From NCBI GenBank assembly GCA_033961575.1, contig CM066737.1, positions 49,018,771 through 49,082,770 of the forward strand: a stretch of DNA of 64,000 bases. Reading direction: 5' to 3'. Source of the DNA: Aselliscus stoliczkanus. Lineage: Eukaryota; Chordata; Mammalia; Chiroptera; Hipposideridae. Every line of letters begins with the position of its first letter. Positions within the stretch are counted from its first letter, which is position 1. The notes beneath the pieces are model-generated. The model worked only from the letters and a program-made list of their open reading frames with translations, did no database searches and had not been told where the DNA came from. The translations under genes and the position numbers were made by a program. Shown piece after piece: positions 1-11,797 of the stretch.

Positions 1-980
1 CTCCCTGCCTTTTAATTCAAGAGTTCAGAAGGCTGTTAATGTAAGGAAGGAGGTGAAACATTTGTCCATCTCTCTTTGCTGAGTCCATGCTCCAGATATA
101 AGTTAATGGTGAATTTGCTCACACAGCAACAGGGTTAGAATGTGATCCTGATGGAAAGACACATTCAAGACATAGTTCCCACATATGAGGACTAAAGTGT
201 GAGAAAAACAAATTGAGTTGTACTAATATAGACTTTACAAAAACTCAAGTGAGAAGAACCATGCAAAAGGTGGCATTTCTTCTGTGTAACCATTGAGAAG
301 AGGCAAATGACCATAAAATAGCTAAACAAATCCCACGCTATGTCCAATTTCTTATACCTTCCACATCTCCAACTCTGGACATTGGTACTAAAGTTCATTA
401 ACCAAACAAGAAGTGAAAAGTAAAATGAACAAAAATGAGCTTTCTGTTAAATCCGGTTTCCTAAAAATCTCAATATATCAGAAAAGACCCCCTAATATTT
501 TGGCGTAAATGATATTTTGATGTACCTTTATGTAGAAGATGACAAGGAGGTGTGCAAAAAAAAAAGCTGCTTTATTCTACTTTGAGCAGCACAGGTTGGA
601 AAAAACTAAAATATAGTGGAAAGAGCACTAGATTGGGACTCGGGAGACTTGGCTGCTAGTCTTTATTCTGCTATTTTCTTGTTTTATGAAAGAGGTTTAA
701 GCTCTTTGTATTCTTATCAGAAAAAAATTAGCATAATGATCCTTATAATATATTAGCACAATCAGTGCCCCAAACTGCCATAGTAGGAATGCTGCATGAC
801 CTGCATAGAAAGAGTACTGCAAACATGTCAGACTGGGGTTGGAGCAATTAGCAGGAATATTTGACAGAATTTCCTACACACTCGAGCTTTCTATAAGTTC
901 TGAGTGGCAGAGTCACTGATGGCTTTTCGTCCATTAAATCAGCATAGGGTTATGATAACGTGCATTTTAAATAAAAATGA
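1..980. other. DCX upstream intron, mostly unique
   Basis: This stretch shows no exon-like open frame with splice signals. Around 600-730 there is a weak MIR-like segment on the + strand, built on a 'gggagacttggctgctagtc' core. The rest looks like ordinary A/T-rich intron. It is assigned to the DCX intron only because the next exon on this strand is DCX. Confidence 0.55.
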
Positions 981-2474
981 ACTTGGCTTCTGGATAAGGT
1001 GGCAGAGGAGGAAAACACTGTGCTTGCCTCCTCTCATGACAATTTCAAAATTAAAACCAAACAACAGAACAATCATCATTGAGAATTGTCTGAAGTCTAG
1101 CTGAACAGAAGTCCTATAACTAAAGATATACAGAAGAAGCCATGTTGAGACTGGCAGGATGGGTGGAGATGCAAAATGGGATGATTCCACACCTACATGT
1201 GGCAGTTGAAAATCAGGAGGGGTATCTCAGTGGCAGAGGTCCTCCCTCAGGGTCAAGGGATCCTATCCCAACATCAGGCTCCCCAGTCTGGGGATCCAGT
1301 GCCTGGAGAAGTCCCCACAGCTTCTGGCTCTGAAAACCAGTGGGGACTGTGGCTGAGTAAGATGGAATGCTGCTGGAGTCACAGGTTTTGCACTTTAAGC
1401 CTGCACAAGAACCTGCTCAATGATGTGCTCATGCACTCTGAGCTCCAGCTTGGGCCCACAGCTCAAAAAATGCCAGGGATCTTCCAGTAAAATCACGGAA
1501 TAGACAGACACTGTGCTAAATACCTCCCAGCATCACACCAAAAATACAAACCAATTTTACAGCATTCAACCCTGGAGGTCCCCGGAACACTAGATAAACA
1601 GAACCACTAAACAAAGAACTTAAAGAGGAGGCCACGTCAGGTATGGTACGTTGGGTGGACATGAGAGATAGCAAACTCCATGAAGGAAGCCCCAGCTGTG
1701 GGGAGACTTCTCTGGTTGGGGGAGAGACCCTCTGGCCACATACCAAGCTCACCAGCCCAGAGTTCCTTTGCTGGGAAGAGAAGTTCCAAGATAGCTGGCA
1801 GTAAATTAGTGAGGACTCTCTTTGGTCAGCTCGGTGAGGCTAAGAGCTGCTAGAGAATCAGTGGGGCCGGTGCCCGGTGAGCACTTACCTGGTTCCTGGT
1901 GGAGGGAGTAGCTGTGTGAGCCAGGCCCAGGAGCCTTTGGGGAAGGACTGAACTGAGCACCTTTGGTGCAAAGGCTGGAGGTTTTTGGACTATTGTTCCC
2001 CTGGTGAGGAGCCTGCACACAAGTGGTGTGAGGAGGGCGCCATTTTGTCAGGGTTGGGCCCTCCCACAGAGGATCAGGTCCGGGATCTCATTGGTCTGGT
2101 GGAATTGGCGCAGAAGTGCGTGTGTGCGTGCGCGCGCATGTGGCCTTGGATCCCCACCCTCCGCCAGGCTTATACTGCGTTGCCAGGGAAACGCTGGGTG
2201 CGTGCCCTCCGGCTCCAACAGGCTCATCACTGAGACACGGGAGTGCTCCAGCTGCCTTGGGTCCCTGCTCTTGGCACTGTGCTTGCAGAGTTGCCAGGCT
2301 GGTGATTGGTAATCGAGCTGCTCAGCCTGATCTGTGAGTGGCTGATTGGGACAGGCTGAGACTGGAAGTTTTCCTGGGAGTGTTGGGCTGTGAGCTGTGT
2401 GCCTGCATGATCCAGCCAGGGATCTCCTGGTGATCTATCTAATATATCAAAGCAACCCCAGAGCGACAGACAGA

Positions 2475-3171
2475 ATGGGGAAACAAAGAAACATGTCACA
2501 AGTAAAAGATCAGAAGAAACCTCTAGAAATGGAACCAAATGAAACAGAGGGATCCAACCTTTCAGAGACAGAGTTTAGAACACTGATGATAAGAATGTTT
2601 AACAAACTTACTGAGGACATAAGGAAGGAAAGAGAAATCATAAAAAACAACCAGTTAGAACTAAAGAATACAATAACTGAAATGAAGAACACACTCGAAG
2701 GAATCACCAGTAGAGTAGATGAAGCAAAGGAGTGGATCAGCGATTTGTAAGACAAAATAGCAGAAATCACCCAGTTGGCACAACAAAAAGAACAAAAAAT
2801 AAAAAACAATGACAATAGTTTAAGAGTCCTATGGGATAAGGTGAAACGCAACAACTTTTTGAATCATAGGAATACCAGAAGGAGAAGAGAAGAAGCAAAG
2901 GGTCGAGAATGTATTTGAAAGAATGACTGAAAACTTCCCTACCCTGGTGAAGGAAATCAACATAAATGCCCAGGAAGGGCAGAGGGTTCCAAACAATCTG
3001 AACCCAAACAGGTCCACACCAAGACACATCATAGTTAAAATGGCAAAGGTTAAAGACAGTGACAGAATCCTAGAGGCAGCAAGAGAAAGACAACAGGTTA
3101 CATACAAAGGAACTTCTGTTAGACTAACAGCTGACTTGTCTACAGAAACTCTGCAGGCCAGAAGGGAGTGA
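2475..3171 (+). pseudogene. L1 ORF1 remnant
   Basis: The first open segment (2475-2747) gives 91 residues starting MGKQRNMSQVKDQKK. It matches the charged N-terminal and coiled-coil part of mammalian L1 ORF1p, the RNA-binding chaperone of L1 particles. A stop at 2748-2750 breaks the frame. Sequence of the RNA-binding and C-terminal domains resumes in another frame (2923-3171), including 'RSTPRHIIVKMAKVKDSDRI', close to the ORF1p signature in which NRP.P.HIIVK precedes the region of residue changes. At least one stop and one frameshift make it non-functional. The start is inferred from the usual ORF1 N-terminus and its position after the 5' UTR. Confidence 0.85.
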
Positions 3172-3407
3172 CAGGAGATATTCAAAGTGACACAAAATTA
3201 AGGCCTACAGCCAAGATTGCTCTACCCAGCACGGCTATCACTTAAAATTGAAGGAGAAATAAAGAGCTTCTCAGAGAAGAACAAGCTTAAGGAATTCATT
3301 TCCACCAAGCAAGCCAGCATTGCAAGAAATGTTAAAAGGACTTTTTTAAACCAAAGAAATGGGTAAACAAACTAACCCAGGAAGACCAGGAATACAAATA
3401 ACAAAAT

Positions 3408-3972
3408 GGCAATACATATGCACCTATCAGTAATCATTTTAAATATGAATGGGCTAAATGCTCCCATCAAAAGACAGAGAGTGGCTGAGTGGATAAGAAA
3501 ATAGGACACATGTAATAGGACACAGGTTTACAGATGGAATAAGATATTTTATGCAAATGGAAATGAGATAAAAAAAAGAGCTGGAGTACCAATTCTTGTT
3601 TTGGACAAAATAGACTTTAGAATGACTATGGTAACAGAAAAAGAAGGGCACTATAACCTAATAAACATCTATGCACCCAACATAGGAGCTCCTAATTACA
3701 TGTAACAGATTTTGACAGACATAAAGACAGCGATCAACAGTATCACTATCATAGTAGGGGACTTCAGCACCCCATTGTCACCAGTGGACAGACCCTTTAG
3801 ACAGAAAATCAACACAGAAAGAGGGGCCCTTAATGACACTTTAGATCAGCTGGAATTCGTTGATATTTTTGGAGCATTTCACCCTGAGAAAACAGAATAT
3901 ACATTCGTCTCAAGTACACATGGGACATTTTCCAAGATTGACCACGTTAGGCCACTAAACAAGTCTCAGTAA
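3408..3972 (+). pseudogene. L1 ORF2 endonuclease remnant
   Basis: Short open pieces match the apurinic-like endonuclease at the N-terminus of L1 ORF2p, which nicks target DNA at TTTT/AA sites. Visible landmarks are 'NMNGLNAPIKRQRVAEW', 'NLINIYAPNIGAPNY', the catalytic-loop region as GDFSTPLSPVDR (GDFNTPL in most copies, so the Asn is changed to Ser) and 'FSKIDHV' at the end. Several stops interrupt the frame, for example after EWIRK and after APNYM. Everything beyond the endonuclease is deleted. Confidence 0.82.
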
Positions 3973-4742
3973 ATTTAAGAAGATTGAAGTCATATCAAGC
4001 AGATATAAAGGAAAAACTGACGGTTGCTTGCTGGGAGAGAATAGGGATGAGGGAGAGGGGGAAGGTTTTGGACAGCGTAGGTGGGTGAGTACAATGTTGC
4101 CGCAGTGATATAGGGGCAGTTCTGGGAAAGTAATTGATAATGTTGTGAAGAGACTATTATGTTAAATGAAATAAGTCTGTTGGAGAAAGACAAGTACCAT
4201 ATGATCTCAGTTATATGTGGAATCTGAAAAACTGAATGAACGATCAAAGTAAACAGACTCATGGATATAGAGGAAAAACGGAGTGTTGCTAGTTGGGAGG
4301 GGGGTGGGGATAAAGGGGAAGGGGAAGGAATAAGACAGCATATATAGACAACTACAATATTGCCACAGGGATATGTAACACAGTTCCGGGAATATAATAA
4401 TGTTGTAAAATTTTTGTGGCATGTCAGATAGTCACATGTCTTATTTGGGAGACCACTTCATGGATGGAGTAGAGGCTTGAACACTGCACTGTACACTTGA
4501 AGCTGATGTTGTGTAATATTGTATGCCAACTGTAACTGAATATATAGATAGTAATGGGATGTGGAGTATACTGTGGAAGGGAGTCAAAGGAATTGTAATA
4601 GATATGTATGATATGAGGGGGGCAAGTGGGGTGACGAACTGGGGGAGGGAGGATGTCACTTTGGGGGGTAAAGAATATAACTATTGCATTGTGTTGTACA
4701 CCTGAATCTAATAAAAAAAAGAAAAAAAAGGGCCAGGGACAT

Positions 4743-5060
4743 TTTCAGGAAGTGTAACTGTCACGGTGTAAGGAGTCCGCGACTAGGGAGCTGGAAGTAG
4801 ATGCATGGAGCCAAAGGCAGAGTAGACATACTTTATTCACTGGCTTTCTAGGTACGGCCCACCTGGTACAATGGCCGGGCTTTGTACAGTATGGGAACAA
4901 AGGTGACAAACAGCCAAGTTGCTTACATAAGGTACATAAATATAAACGTCACTGAGATGGACAGCGCCTGTGCTGCATTCCATCATCTGTATCCGGAGAG
5001 TTGCTGAAGGTCAGCTGGATGGCCAGGTGAGGGGGCCTGACCGACTCTTCCTTCCCTACA
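4743..5060 (-). repeat. ERV 3' LTR
   Basis: In the minus direction the LTR starts TGTAGGGAAGG and runs to the gacat duplication at 4738-4742. Its terminal CA appears mutated. It is preceded on the minus strand by a polypurine tract (GAAGGGGTAGAA, + strand 5061-5072), which marks it as the 3' LTR. It aligns along its length with the LTR at 8210-8519. Confidence 0.85.
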
Positions 5061-5072
5061 TTCTACCCCTTC
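5061..5072 (-). other. ERV polypurine tract
   Basis: The minus-strand sequence GAAGGGGTAGAA lies directly before the TG of the 3' LTR. This is where a retrovirus primes plus-strand DNA synthesis. Its position fixes the orientation of the provirus. Confidence 0.7.
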
Positions 5073-5333
5073 AGGGTTCCTTACTGGTCTGTTTGTCCGG
5101 TAAGGCTAGGGCCTTCTTCCCAGACTTCTGTGTGAGCAGGGCAGAGCCCTGTATCCAAAGCATGCAACAGTAATACCAGGAATAGTAGAAAGCCATTAGG
5201 AGATATGCACCTCCTCTCATAAGGGAGACAGCCTATTTCCAGGAGGAGGAATGGCGAGCCCACCATTTTTGTAGGGGGTCTCCTGTCAGGCATTGAACGC
5301 CATCAATCTCTTTAGCTAAGGCAGACAGGGCCT

Positions 5334-5334
<1 letters not shown>

Positions 5335-5387
<53 letters not shown>
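5335..5387. repeat. (TA)n microsatellite in ERV interior
   Basis: This is a nearly pure TA run of about 53 bp inside the 3' part of the provirus. A second short TA stretch occurs at about 5403-5415. Confidence 0.95.
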
Positions 5388-5390
<3 letters not shown>

Positions 5391-5758
5391 ATACTATCTG
5401 TAATATATATATATACAGCCATACGAGCCACAAACCTGTAGGCTCCCTTTTGGGACAAAAATGGTGGGGGCCAACCATTGTTGCCTTTGGCCATTCTATC
5501 ATACACAACCTTTAAGTACTCAGGTTATGGTCTAGCAGCATAAGGCTGCAGGCACCTAGCCCAGACACCTAGCTGCAGGCAAGATCTCTGTTGCTGGTCT
5601 GTCATTCCAATTACAGAAGAACAACTAGGTAAGCTCCACATTTTCACCAATGAGCCACCCCTATCCATCCTACATCACATGGATTAGCCATGGCTTGGTG
5701 CAGTTTCTCTGTGCCCTCATGAAAGAGAGGATATGTCACCAGGTTGTGACCCAGGCCT

Positions 5759-5832
5759 CTTGTCAAGAGTTCTATTCTCTTGACAAGAGTTCTATTCTCT
5801 TGACAAGAAAACTGGACTAAGTCCAGTTTTCT
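5759..5832. repeat. 20-bp tandem repeat next to 13-bp palindrome
   Basis: The unit cttgacaagagttctattct occurs twice in tandem (5759-5778 with one mismatch, then 5779-5798), followed by half a unit. It runs into a perfect inverted repeat with arms agaaaactggact (5806-5818) and agtccagttttct (5820-5832) and a single central base. It lies in the ERV interior. Confidence 0.9.
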
Positions 5833-6315
5833 GCGGTAGCCAGATGGATTTGCCCTGACAGGATGCTATATGTAACTATTCTCTGGGACTCCGACCCAAC
5901 ATTATATCCTTCCAGGATCTTGCTTCACATTTGATGCAATAAGTGTCTTCCATAAGGGGCCCTGTGCAAGGAAACTGGAGTATTGCATCCATAAGCTAGA
6001 ACAGCAAAGGCTGTTGTAGCAGATCACTACCCTCTGCACTACAGTCTCGCTGGCCGCCCGGCAAGACACAGGAAGCGAACATCCATCAATACTCCAGCAG
6101 ACCCAATTATGCTTGTAGTTGGGAGAACTTGGTTGACTGGGTAAATGTCTGTATTTTATTGATATAGCTTCTTACCTGACCAAACAATACCTGAATACTT
6201 GACAGATAAGCCAGGGCGCTGGACTTTTTTCTTGTTCAACGCCTAGCCACATGGCTTTAGGTGGCAGAGGAGAGAGGGATCTTCTTGCTCTATATCTGAA
6301 AGAGAATCAGAAGTT

Positions 6316-6977
6316 AGTAAAATACCATCAACATAATGAAAAAAGGCCACAGAGGATGGGTGGTCCCACTGTGTTAAATCCAGGGCTATAAGCCCATGAC
6401 AAACAGTAGAGCACACTGTTCATGGCTCTCAGGCGCGATGTCCATAGGGAAGGAAGCGTTCGCCAGATCCACTATATAATGGTATGTTTCCAGGCAAACA
6501 GCCCAGTGGTCCATCACATTATGGGTTGAAGGCATTGCAGTATATAGAGGTGGTATCACCTTGTTCAATTCCCTATAGTCCACAGTTATTTGTTAGGTCC
6601 CATTAAGCTTTTTATACTGGCCAGACCAGGGAATTATATGGACTGGGCATTGGCCTCACAATGTGTGTCTTTTCCAGTTCTAATACTGTACGGCCAATCT
6701 CCTCATGCCCCCCCCCCGGAAGGTGGTACTCTCGCACTGTAACCATGTGCCGGGGCTGTGGTAACACTTGAGGGGGGTTGTGAACATGCCTGAGCATTAT
6801 CGCCTTTACCACCCAGACTAGAGGAGGAACTCTCCAACTGAAGTCTGTAAGCTGAAGCTGTGTAACATGCCCACCACTAGAATATTCTCTGGTATAGGGG
6901 AGACATACACCATGCAGGTGTGGGAGGGGAGGGCGTCTACCTATGCCCAGCAGTAAGGAGACAGCTTTTACCTTCAC
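6316..6977 (-). pseudogene. ERV pol remnant (reverse transcriptase)
   Basis: Two adjacent minus-strand frames match the retroviral reverse-transcriptase fingers and palm. The first (6977-6612) ends in a PGGHEEIGRTVLELEKTHIV-like segment followed by SPYNSLVWPV, typical of the RT start. The second (6583-6386) begins DYRELNKVIPPLYTAMPS and includes VDLANASFPMDIAPES. After a stop, the catalytic YxDD box appears at about 6322-6336 as YVDG, so the second catalytic aspartate is replaced by glycine. The remnant has a frame change between the two segments, an in-frame stop before the box and a changed active site. It cannot encode a working enzyme. Confidence 0.8.
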
Positions 6978-7250
6978 AGTCCTCCTCCTGTAACCATTAA
7001 TGTAAATTGCTGGTCTGGGTAACTGCTCTGTGTTCCCATAAACAAGGCTGCAATCTACACAAACAGCACCTGTTTTTTCGCCTGGGACCTTTGGTTTGAG
7101 GTCTTCAGAAGCTTGGCAATCTGTTTGTATAACTTAATCACTTTTTTACTTTATCTGTTGCTGTGGGCAACACAGACAGAAAGCACTATTATCTCATACC
7201 TCCTCTGCCATGAATGAGATAAGGGAGAGTTCTCTCAACCCCAAACCAAT

Positions 7251-7356
7251 ATTTTTTTTTGGAGGGCAGTGTCACTGGTCCTCATATGTGGGACCCGAAC
7301 CAGCGCCACTGGCTTCCCAAACCGGCGCTTAACCACCGCAGAACTCGGCCGGCCCC
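7251..7356 (-). mobile_element. Short tRNA-headed SINE
   Basis: On the minus strand this reads GGGGCCGGCCGAG, a box A-like region, a box B-like GGTTCGGGTCCC, then CACATATGAGGACCAGTGAC and an A-tail. It is the roughly 105-bp head-only form found many times in this window, inserted in the ERV interior. Confidence 0.88.
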
Positions 7357-8190
7357 TAAGATTTTTTTTTTATCCTAAGTTAACCATTACACCATATGTA
7401 GTCTTTCATGTGAGGGAGCAAAAAGCTAATAGATAACAGTTAACATGTGGACCAACATATGGACAGTTCCCCGTGGGACCTCCGGTTCCCATTTGTCCCC
7501 TCCAACCAGGTACCTTGGCCCGTCCCCTAGTCAAACTGGAAAGGGACTGGCCTCAATTGGTCACCTGAGTTCTTGAAGGTTCATGGTCATGTATTCCTGG
7601 ACATTTCCTTAGGGCTTTGTTGGAACTGCTTCCCCAATTCCCATAACTCAGTGAAAGTGTAGGGAGTATAAATTGTGAACTTAGTTACTGCTGGGTTGCC
7701 AGCAGCTACACTCCCTGGATCTAAAGACTGTTTATCTTTTACCTTCTGATGCACTATGGGTCAGACCTGGGGGTGAGGGACGACTTCTCTCTCACCAGTG
7801 GCTTTTGATGGGAACTCCCAAGGGGCCTCTGCCTCAGACTGTGTACTATGGAGCTCCTTCTCTAGCTGGTGGACCCAAGCCTCTAGCACTTCCTCCTGGG
7901 ACCACAAGTCCCACATCTGGGCTGCTTTAACAAGCACTTCCTTCACGATGTGGTGCAGGGCAGTGAGCAAGGTCTAGTCCACACAGCCAGCAGCGGCTTT
8001 TTCTTTCTCCGGCAGCAGTTCACTTAATACCTGTAAGGCTTTCTCTATGCTGGCCAGAGAGCCATCTACATCTTTCCACCCCTCCACAGGGACCCAGCTC
8101 ATGAGAACAGCAGCCACAGGGTACCACACACTGTATGGTGGCCACATGTCCTCCTGCCCAGAGGCAGACGGCTCCCTTAGCTGACCTGGA

Positions 8191-8207
8191 CCCTGCTTGC
8201 TGTGCCA
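8191..8207 (-). other. ERV primer-binding site (candidate)
   Basis: Two bases after the 5' LTR, the minus strand reads TGGCACAGCAAGCAGGG. The position and the TGG start fit a retroviral primer-binding site, which pairs with a tRNA 3' end. I could not match it confidently to a particular tRNA. Confidence 0.5.
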
Positions 8208-8209
8208 GG

Positions 8210-8519
8210 TGTGGGGAAGTGTAACAGACCCGGTGTAAGGAGTCTGATGCAGGAAGCTGGAAGAAGATATGTGGAGCCAAAGGCAGAGTGGATATACTTT
8301 ATTCACTGGCTCTCTAGGTACCGCCCACCTGGTACAATAGCCGGGCTTTATACAGTGTGGGAACAAAGGTGGCACACAGCCAAGGTGCTTACATAAGGCA
8401 CATAAGACAAATATCACTGAGATGGACAATGCCTGTACTGCATTCCATCATCTGCACCCAGCGAGTTGCTGCATGTCAACTGGATGGCCAGGTGAGGGAG
8501 ACTGACTTTCTTCCCTATA
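8210..8519 (-). repeat. ERV 5' LTR
   Basis: This LTR is collinear with the one at 4743-5060. It ends CACA on the minus strand, and its first bases are TATAGGG, so the usual TG is mutated. The gacat duplication follows at 8520-8524. Confidence 0.85.
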
Positions 8520-8524
8520 GACAT

Positions 8525-9545
8525 ACAGGGAGAAATTGAGACAAAGAGATAGGAAACATAAAAAGAGCGATAGAAAATAAAAAAAGAACCAGTCAGAAAT
8601 GAAGAATACAATAACTGAAATGAAGAATACATTAGAGTGAATCAACAGTAGATTAGATGAGGTACAGGATGGAATCAGCAATTTAGAAGATAAAGTAGTA
8701 GAAAATACCCAATCAGAACCGTAAAAATAAAAAAAGAATTTTGAAAAAACTGAGGAGAGTTTAAAGGGCCTCTGGGGAAACAACAAATATACAAATATTT
8801 GCATCATAGAAGTACCAGAAGAAGACAGAAATAAGGATTTGAAAACCTATTTGAAGAAATAATCATGGAGAACTTCCCTAAACTTGTGAAAGTGGTAAAC
8901 ATACAAGGCCAGGAAGTATAGAGTCCCAAACAAGATGAACCAAAAGAGGCCCACACTAAGATACATCGTAACTAAAATAGCAAAGGTTGCAGACAAAGAG
9001 AGAATCCTAAAAGCAGCAAAAGAATGACAACTATTAATAGTTACCCTCAAAAAAGCTCCAATAAGTTTATCAGATGATTGATTTCTTTTATTGGGAAACA
9101 GTGTGTTTTCCAGGACTCATCAGCTCCAAGTCGAGTAGTTGTTTCAATCTAGTTGTGGAGTGCACAGCTCAGTGGCTTATGTGGGGATCTAACTGGCAAC
9201 CTTGGTGTTGTGAGCACTGCACTCTAACCAACTGAGCAAACCTGCAGCCACTATCAGCTTATTTCTGAAGAGAAATATTGCAGGCCAGAAGGGAGTGGCA
9301 GGAAATGTTCAGTGTGATGTAAAGCAAGGGCTTACAACCAAGAGTATTCTACCTAGCACGGCTATCATTTAGAATTGGAGGACAGATAAAGAGCTTCCCA
9401 GAGAAGAAAAAGCTAAAGGAGTTCACCACCACCAAACCAGTATTACAAGGAAACTCAGAGGGACTTCTTTAAGAAAAGGAAGAAAAAAAAAAAGGATAAA
9501 AAATAGAATAATAAAATGGCAATAACTACATACCTATCAACAATT
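8525..9545 (+). mobile_element. L1 (+), left part of a split copy: ORF1 region
   Basis: The sequence matches L1 ORF1 from the coiled-coil region onward ('accagtcagaaatgaagaa', RNA-binding domain, C-terminus at about 9252-9500) and ends at the start of ORF2 ('aaaatggcaataactacata'). It stops at 9545 within caacaatt and continues at 18259 with caacaattacctttaatg. The two parts are therefore one element split by the minus-strand L1 at 9546-18258. Stops in all frames make ORF1 dead. A SINE splits it at 9087-9251. Confidence 0.85.
9087..9251 (-). mobile_element. VES-like SINE
   Basis: On the minus strand it reads GGCTGCaGGTTTGCTCAGTT, then AACACCAAGGTTGCCAGTT, then CACTCCACAACTAGATTGAA, and ends in CCCAATAAAAGAAA. 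The tRNA-like head and the tail resemble bat VES SINEs. Host L1 sequence 'tatcag...atttct' is repeated on both sides (about 9068-9086 and 9252-9267), consistent with a target duplication. Confidence 0.8.
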
Positions 9546-9660
9546 GTTTTTTTTTTTAAGTGTACAATTTGATGATTTACTTATGTATGTATTGTGGAAT
9601 GAATACTGTGATCAAGATAACTAACCATCTCACATCTCACATAGTTAACTAGGATTTGTA

Positions 9661-9765
9661 TTTTTTTTTTAGAAGGCAGTGTCACTGGCCCTCATATGTG
9701 GGATCCGAACCGGGGCTGCTGGCGTCCCAAGCCAGCTCTTAAACACTGCACCACTCAGCCGGCCC
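9661..9765 (-). mobile_element. Short tRNA-headed SINE in L1 3' UTR
   Basis: This is the head-only form: GGGCCGGCTGAGTGG, a box B-like GGTTCGGATCCC, CACATATGAGGGCCAGTGAC, then an A-run read as T on the + strand. It is inserted in the 3' UTR of the minus-strand L1. Confidence 0.88.
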
Positions 9766-10989
9766 TGTTTTTTAATTAAAAAAATATTTTTCAATTACCA
9801 TTGACATGCAATATTATATTAGTTTCAGGTATACAGAACATCGTGATTACACATTTATATACCTCACAGTATGCTAACCCCAATATGTCTATTACCCATC
9901 TGACACTCTAATAGTTATTATAATATTATTGACTATATTCCCTATCCTGTACTTTACAACCCATGATTATTATTTAAAATTATTGTTGACATTCAATATT
10001 ATTTTATATTAGTTTCAGGTATATATGACTTATGAAGTGATTCCACAATAAGTCTAGTACCCACCTGGCAATATACATAGTTATTAAAATATTATTGTCT
10101 ATATTCCCCATACTTTACTTTGCATCCTAACGAGTATTTTGTAAGTAACAATTTGTACTTAATCCTTTTACCTTTCTCAACTACCCTCCAAAACCCCCGC
10201 CTATCTAGTAACAATCAGTTTATTTTCTGTATCTATGAGACTGTTCCTATTTTGTTTGTTCACTTATTTTATTTGTTATATTCCACGTGTAAGTGAGAAC
10301 ATATGCTATTTGTTTTTTCTGAGTCTGATTTATTTCACTCAGAATAATGCCATCTAGGACTATTCATGATGTCACAAGTGGTAAGATGTGATTCTTTTTT
10401 ATGGGAGAGTAATATTCCATTGCATATACCTACCACAATTGCTTTATCCAATCATCAATTGATGGGCATTTTGATTGTTTTCATATTTTGGCTTCTGTAA
10501 ATAGCACTGCAGTGAACATAGGGGTGCATATATCTTTTCAAATTAGTGCTTTGGGTTTCTAAGGATAAATACCCAGGAGTGAATCTGTGGGTCATAAAGT
10601 AGTTGGATTTTCTGTTTTGTTTTGTTTTAGATTTTTGAGGAACCTCCATACTGTTTTCCATGCTAGCTTCATCAACTTGCAATCTAACCAACAGTATATT
10701 AGGGTTCTCTCTTCACATCCTTACCAACACTTGTAGTTTGATTCATTGATGATAACAATTCTGACAGGTATGAGGTGATATCTCATTGGTCTTTTGTTGC
10801 TGTTGTTCATTTTGTTGTGTTATTTTGTTTTATGCATTACTCTGATGATTGCTGATGTTGAGCATGTTTTCATATGTCTATTGACCATATGTATGTGCTC
10901 TTTGGAGAAAGGTTTATTCATGTCCTCTTCCCATTTGTTAATTGAATTGTTTGTTTCTTTGGTGTTGAGTTGTATGAGTTCTTTATAAT

Positions 10990-11090
10990 TTTTTTTGAGG
11001 GCAGTGTCACTGGCCATCACATGTGGGACCCGAACCAGGGCCGCTGGCCTCCCAAGCCAGCGCCCAACCACCGCACCACTCGGCTGGCCC
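10990..11090 (-). mobile_element. Short tRNA-headed SINE in L1 ORF2
   Basis: This is the head-only form. The host motif 'tataatttt/tataaatttt' occurs on both sides (10984 onward and 11091 onward), giving a short target duplication. It interrupts the C-terminal ORF2 region. Confidence 0.87.
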
Positions 11091-11797
11091 TATAAATTTT
11101 GATTATTAACCCATGTCAGATGTATCATTGGAAAATATATTTTCCCATTCAGTAGTATGACTTTTTGTCTTGTTGATGGTTTCCTTTGCTGCACAGAAAG
11201 TTTTTAGTTTGTTGGAGTCCCATTGGTTTATTTTTCCTTTTGTTTCCCTTGCCCCAGTAGATATATCAGTAAAAGCATTATTGTGGATATTGTCTAGGAG
11301 ATTACTGCCTATGTTTTCTTCTAGGGATTTTATGGTTTCAATTTTTACATTTAAGTTTTTAATCCATTTTGAGTTTATTATTGTATATGGAGTAATAAGG
11401 CAGTCCAGTTTAATTTTTTTTCATGTGTCTGTCAAGTTTTTCCAGCACCAATTTTAGAATGATTGTCTTATCCCAGTATATATTCTTGCTTCCTTTGTCA
11501 TAGATACAATGACCATATTGCCATGGCTTTCTTCCTCCATTCCCTATTGTGTTCCATTGATCAATGTTTTTGTTTTTATGTCAATACCATGCTATTTTCA
11601 TTATTATGACCTTGTAGTATAGTTTGATGTCAGGTGGCATTATACATCCAACTTTGTTCTTCTTTCTCAAGATGGCCATGGTTACTAACAGTTCTTTATG
11701 CTTCCATATAAATTTTAAGATTATTTGTTACAGTTCTGTGAAAAATGTCATTGGTATTTTATTAGGGATTGCATTGAATCTATAGATTGCTTTTTTT

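Larger units (their letters stand above)
981..4733 (+). mobile_element. L1 retrotransposon, internally deleted
   Basis: The element keeps a long 5' UTR (about 981-2470, with GC-rich stretches), ORF1 remains, the start of the ORF2 endonuclease, and a 3' UTR ending in an A-rich tail at about 4712-4733. Most of ORF2 (reverse transcriptase and C-terminal part) is missing: the endonuclease stops near 3972 and 3' UTR sequence begins by about 4006. The 3' UTR holds two diverged copies of a module of about 200 bp (about 4006-4160 and 4265-4440). Related 3' UTR modules occur in the minus-strand L1s at 27291 and 28418. The copy cannot move by itself. Confidence 0.85.
4743..8519 (-). mobile_element. Endogenous retrovirus, degraded, two LTRs
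   Basis: Two similar LTRs of about 310-318 bp in the same orientation enclose about 3.15 kb of internal sequence. A 5-bp duplication (gacat on the + strand) flanks the element at 4738-4742 and 8520-8524, so this is an integrated provirus. Read on the minus strand, the order is 5' LTR, primer-binding site, a leader/gag-like region with short open frames (about 7761-8190), a SINE insertion, pol reverse-transcriptase remains, a polypurine tract and the 3' LTR. No envelope gene was seen. Roughly 15% of LTR positions differ by eye, which indicates an old insertion. The internal region is far shorter than a complete provirus. The ERV class was not fixed; a 5-bp duplication fits class I or class III. 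Confidence 0.85.

Noticed and set aside
7974..8429. 151-codon minus-strand frame as an intact ERV gene
   Set aside because: Its first part is LTR sequence and the remainder is a short leader/gag-like stretch; no gag landmark such as a zinc knuckle was seen.
10990..11090. SINE heads as functional tRNA genes
   Set aside because: Box A- and box B-like motifs are present, but no cloverleaf with proper acceptor pairing is evident, and A-tails with target duplications show that they are retroposed.
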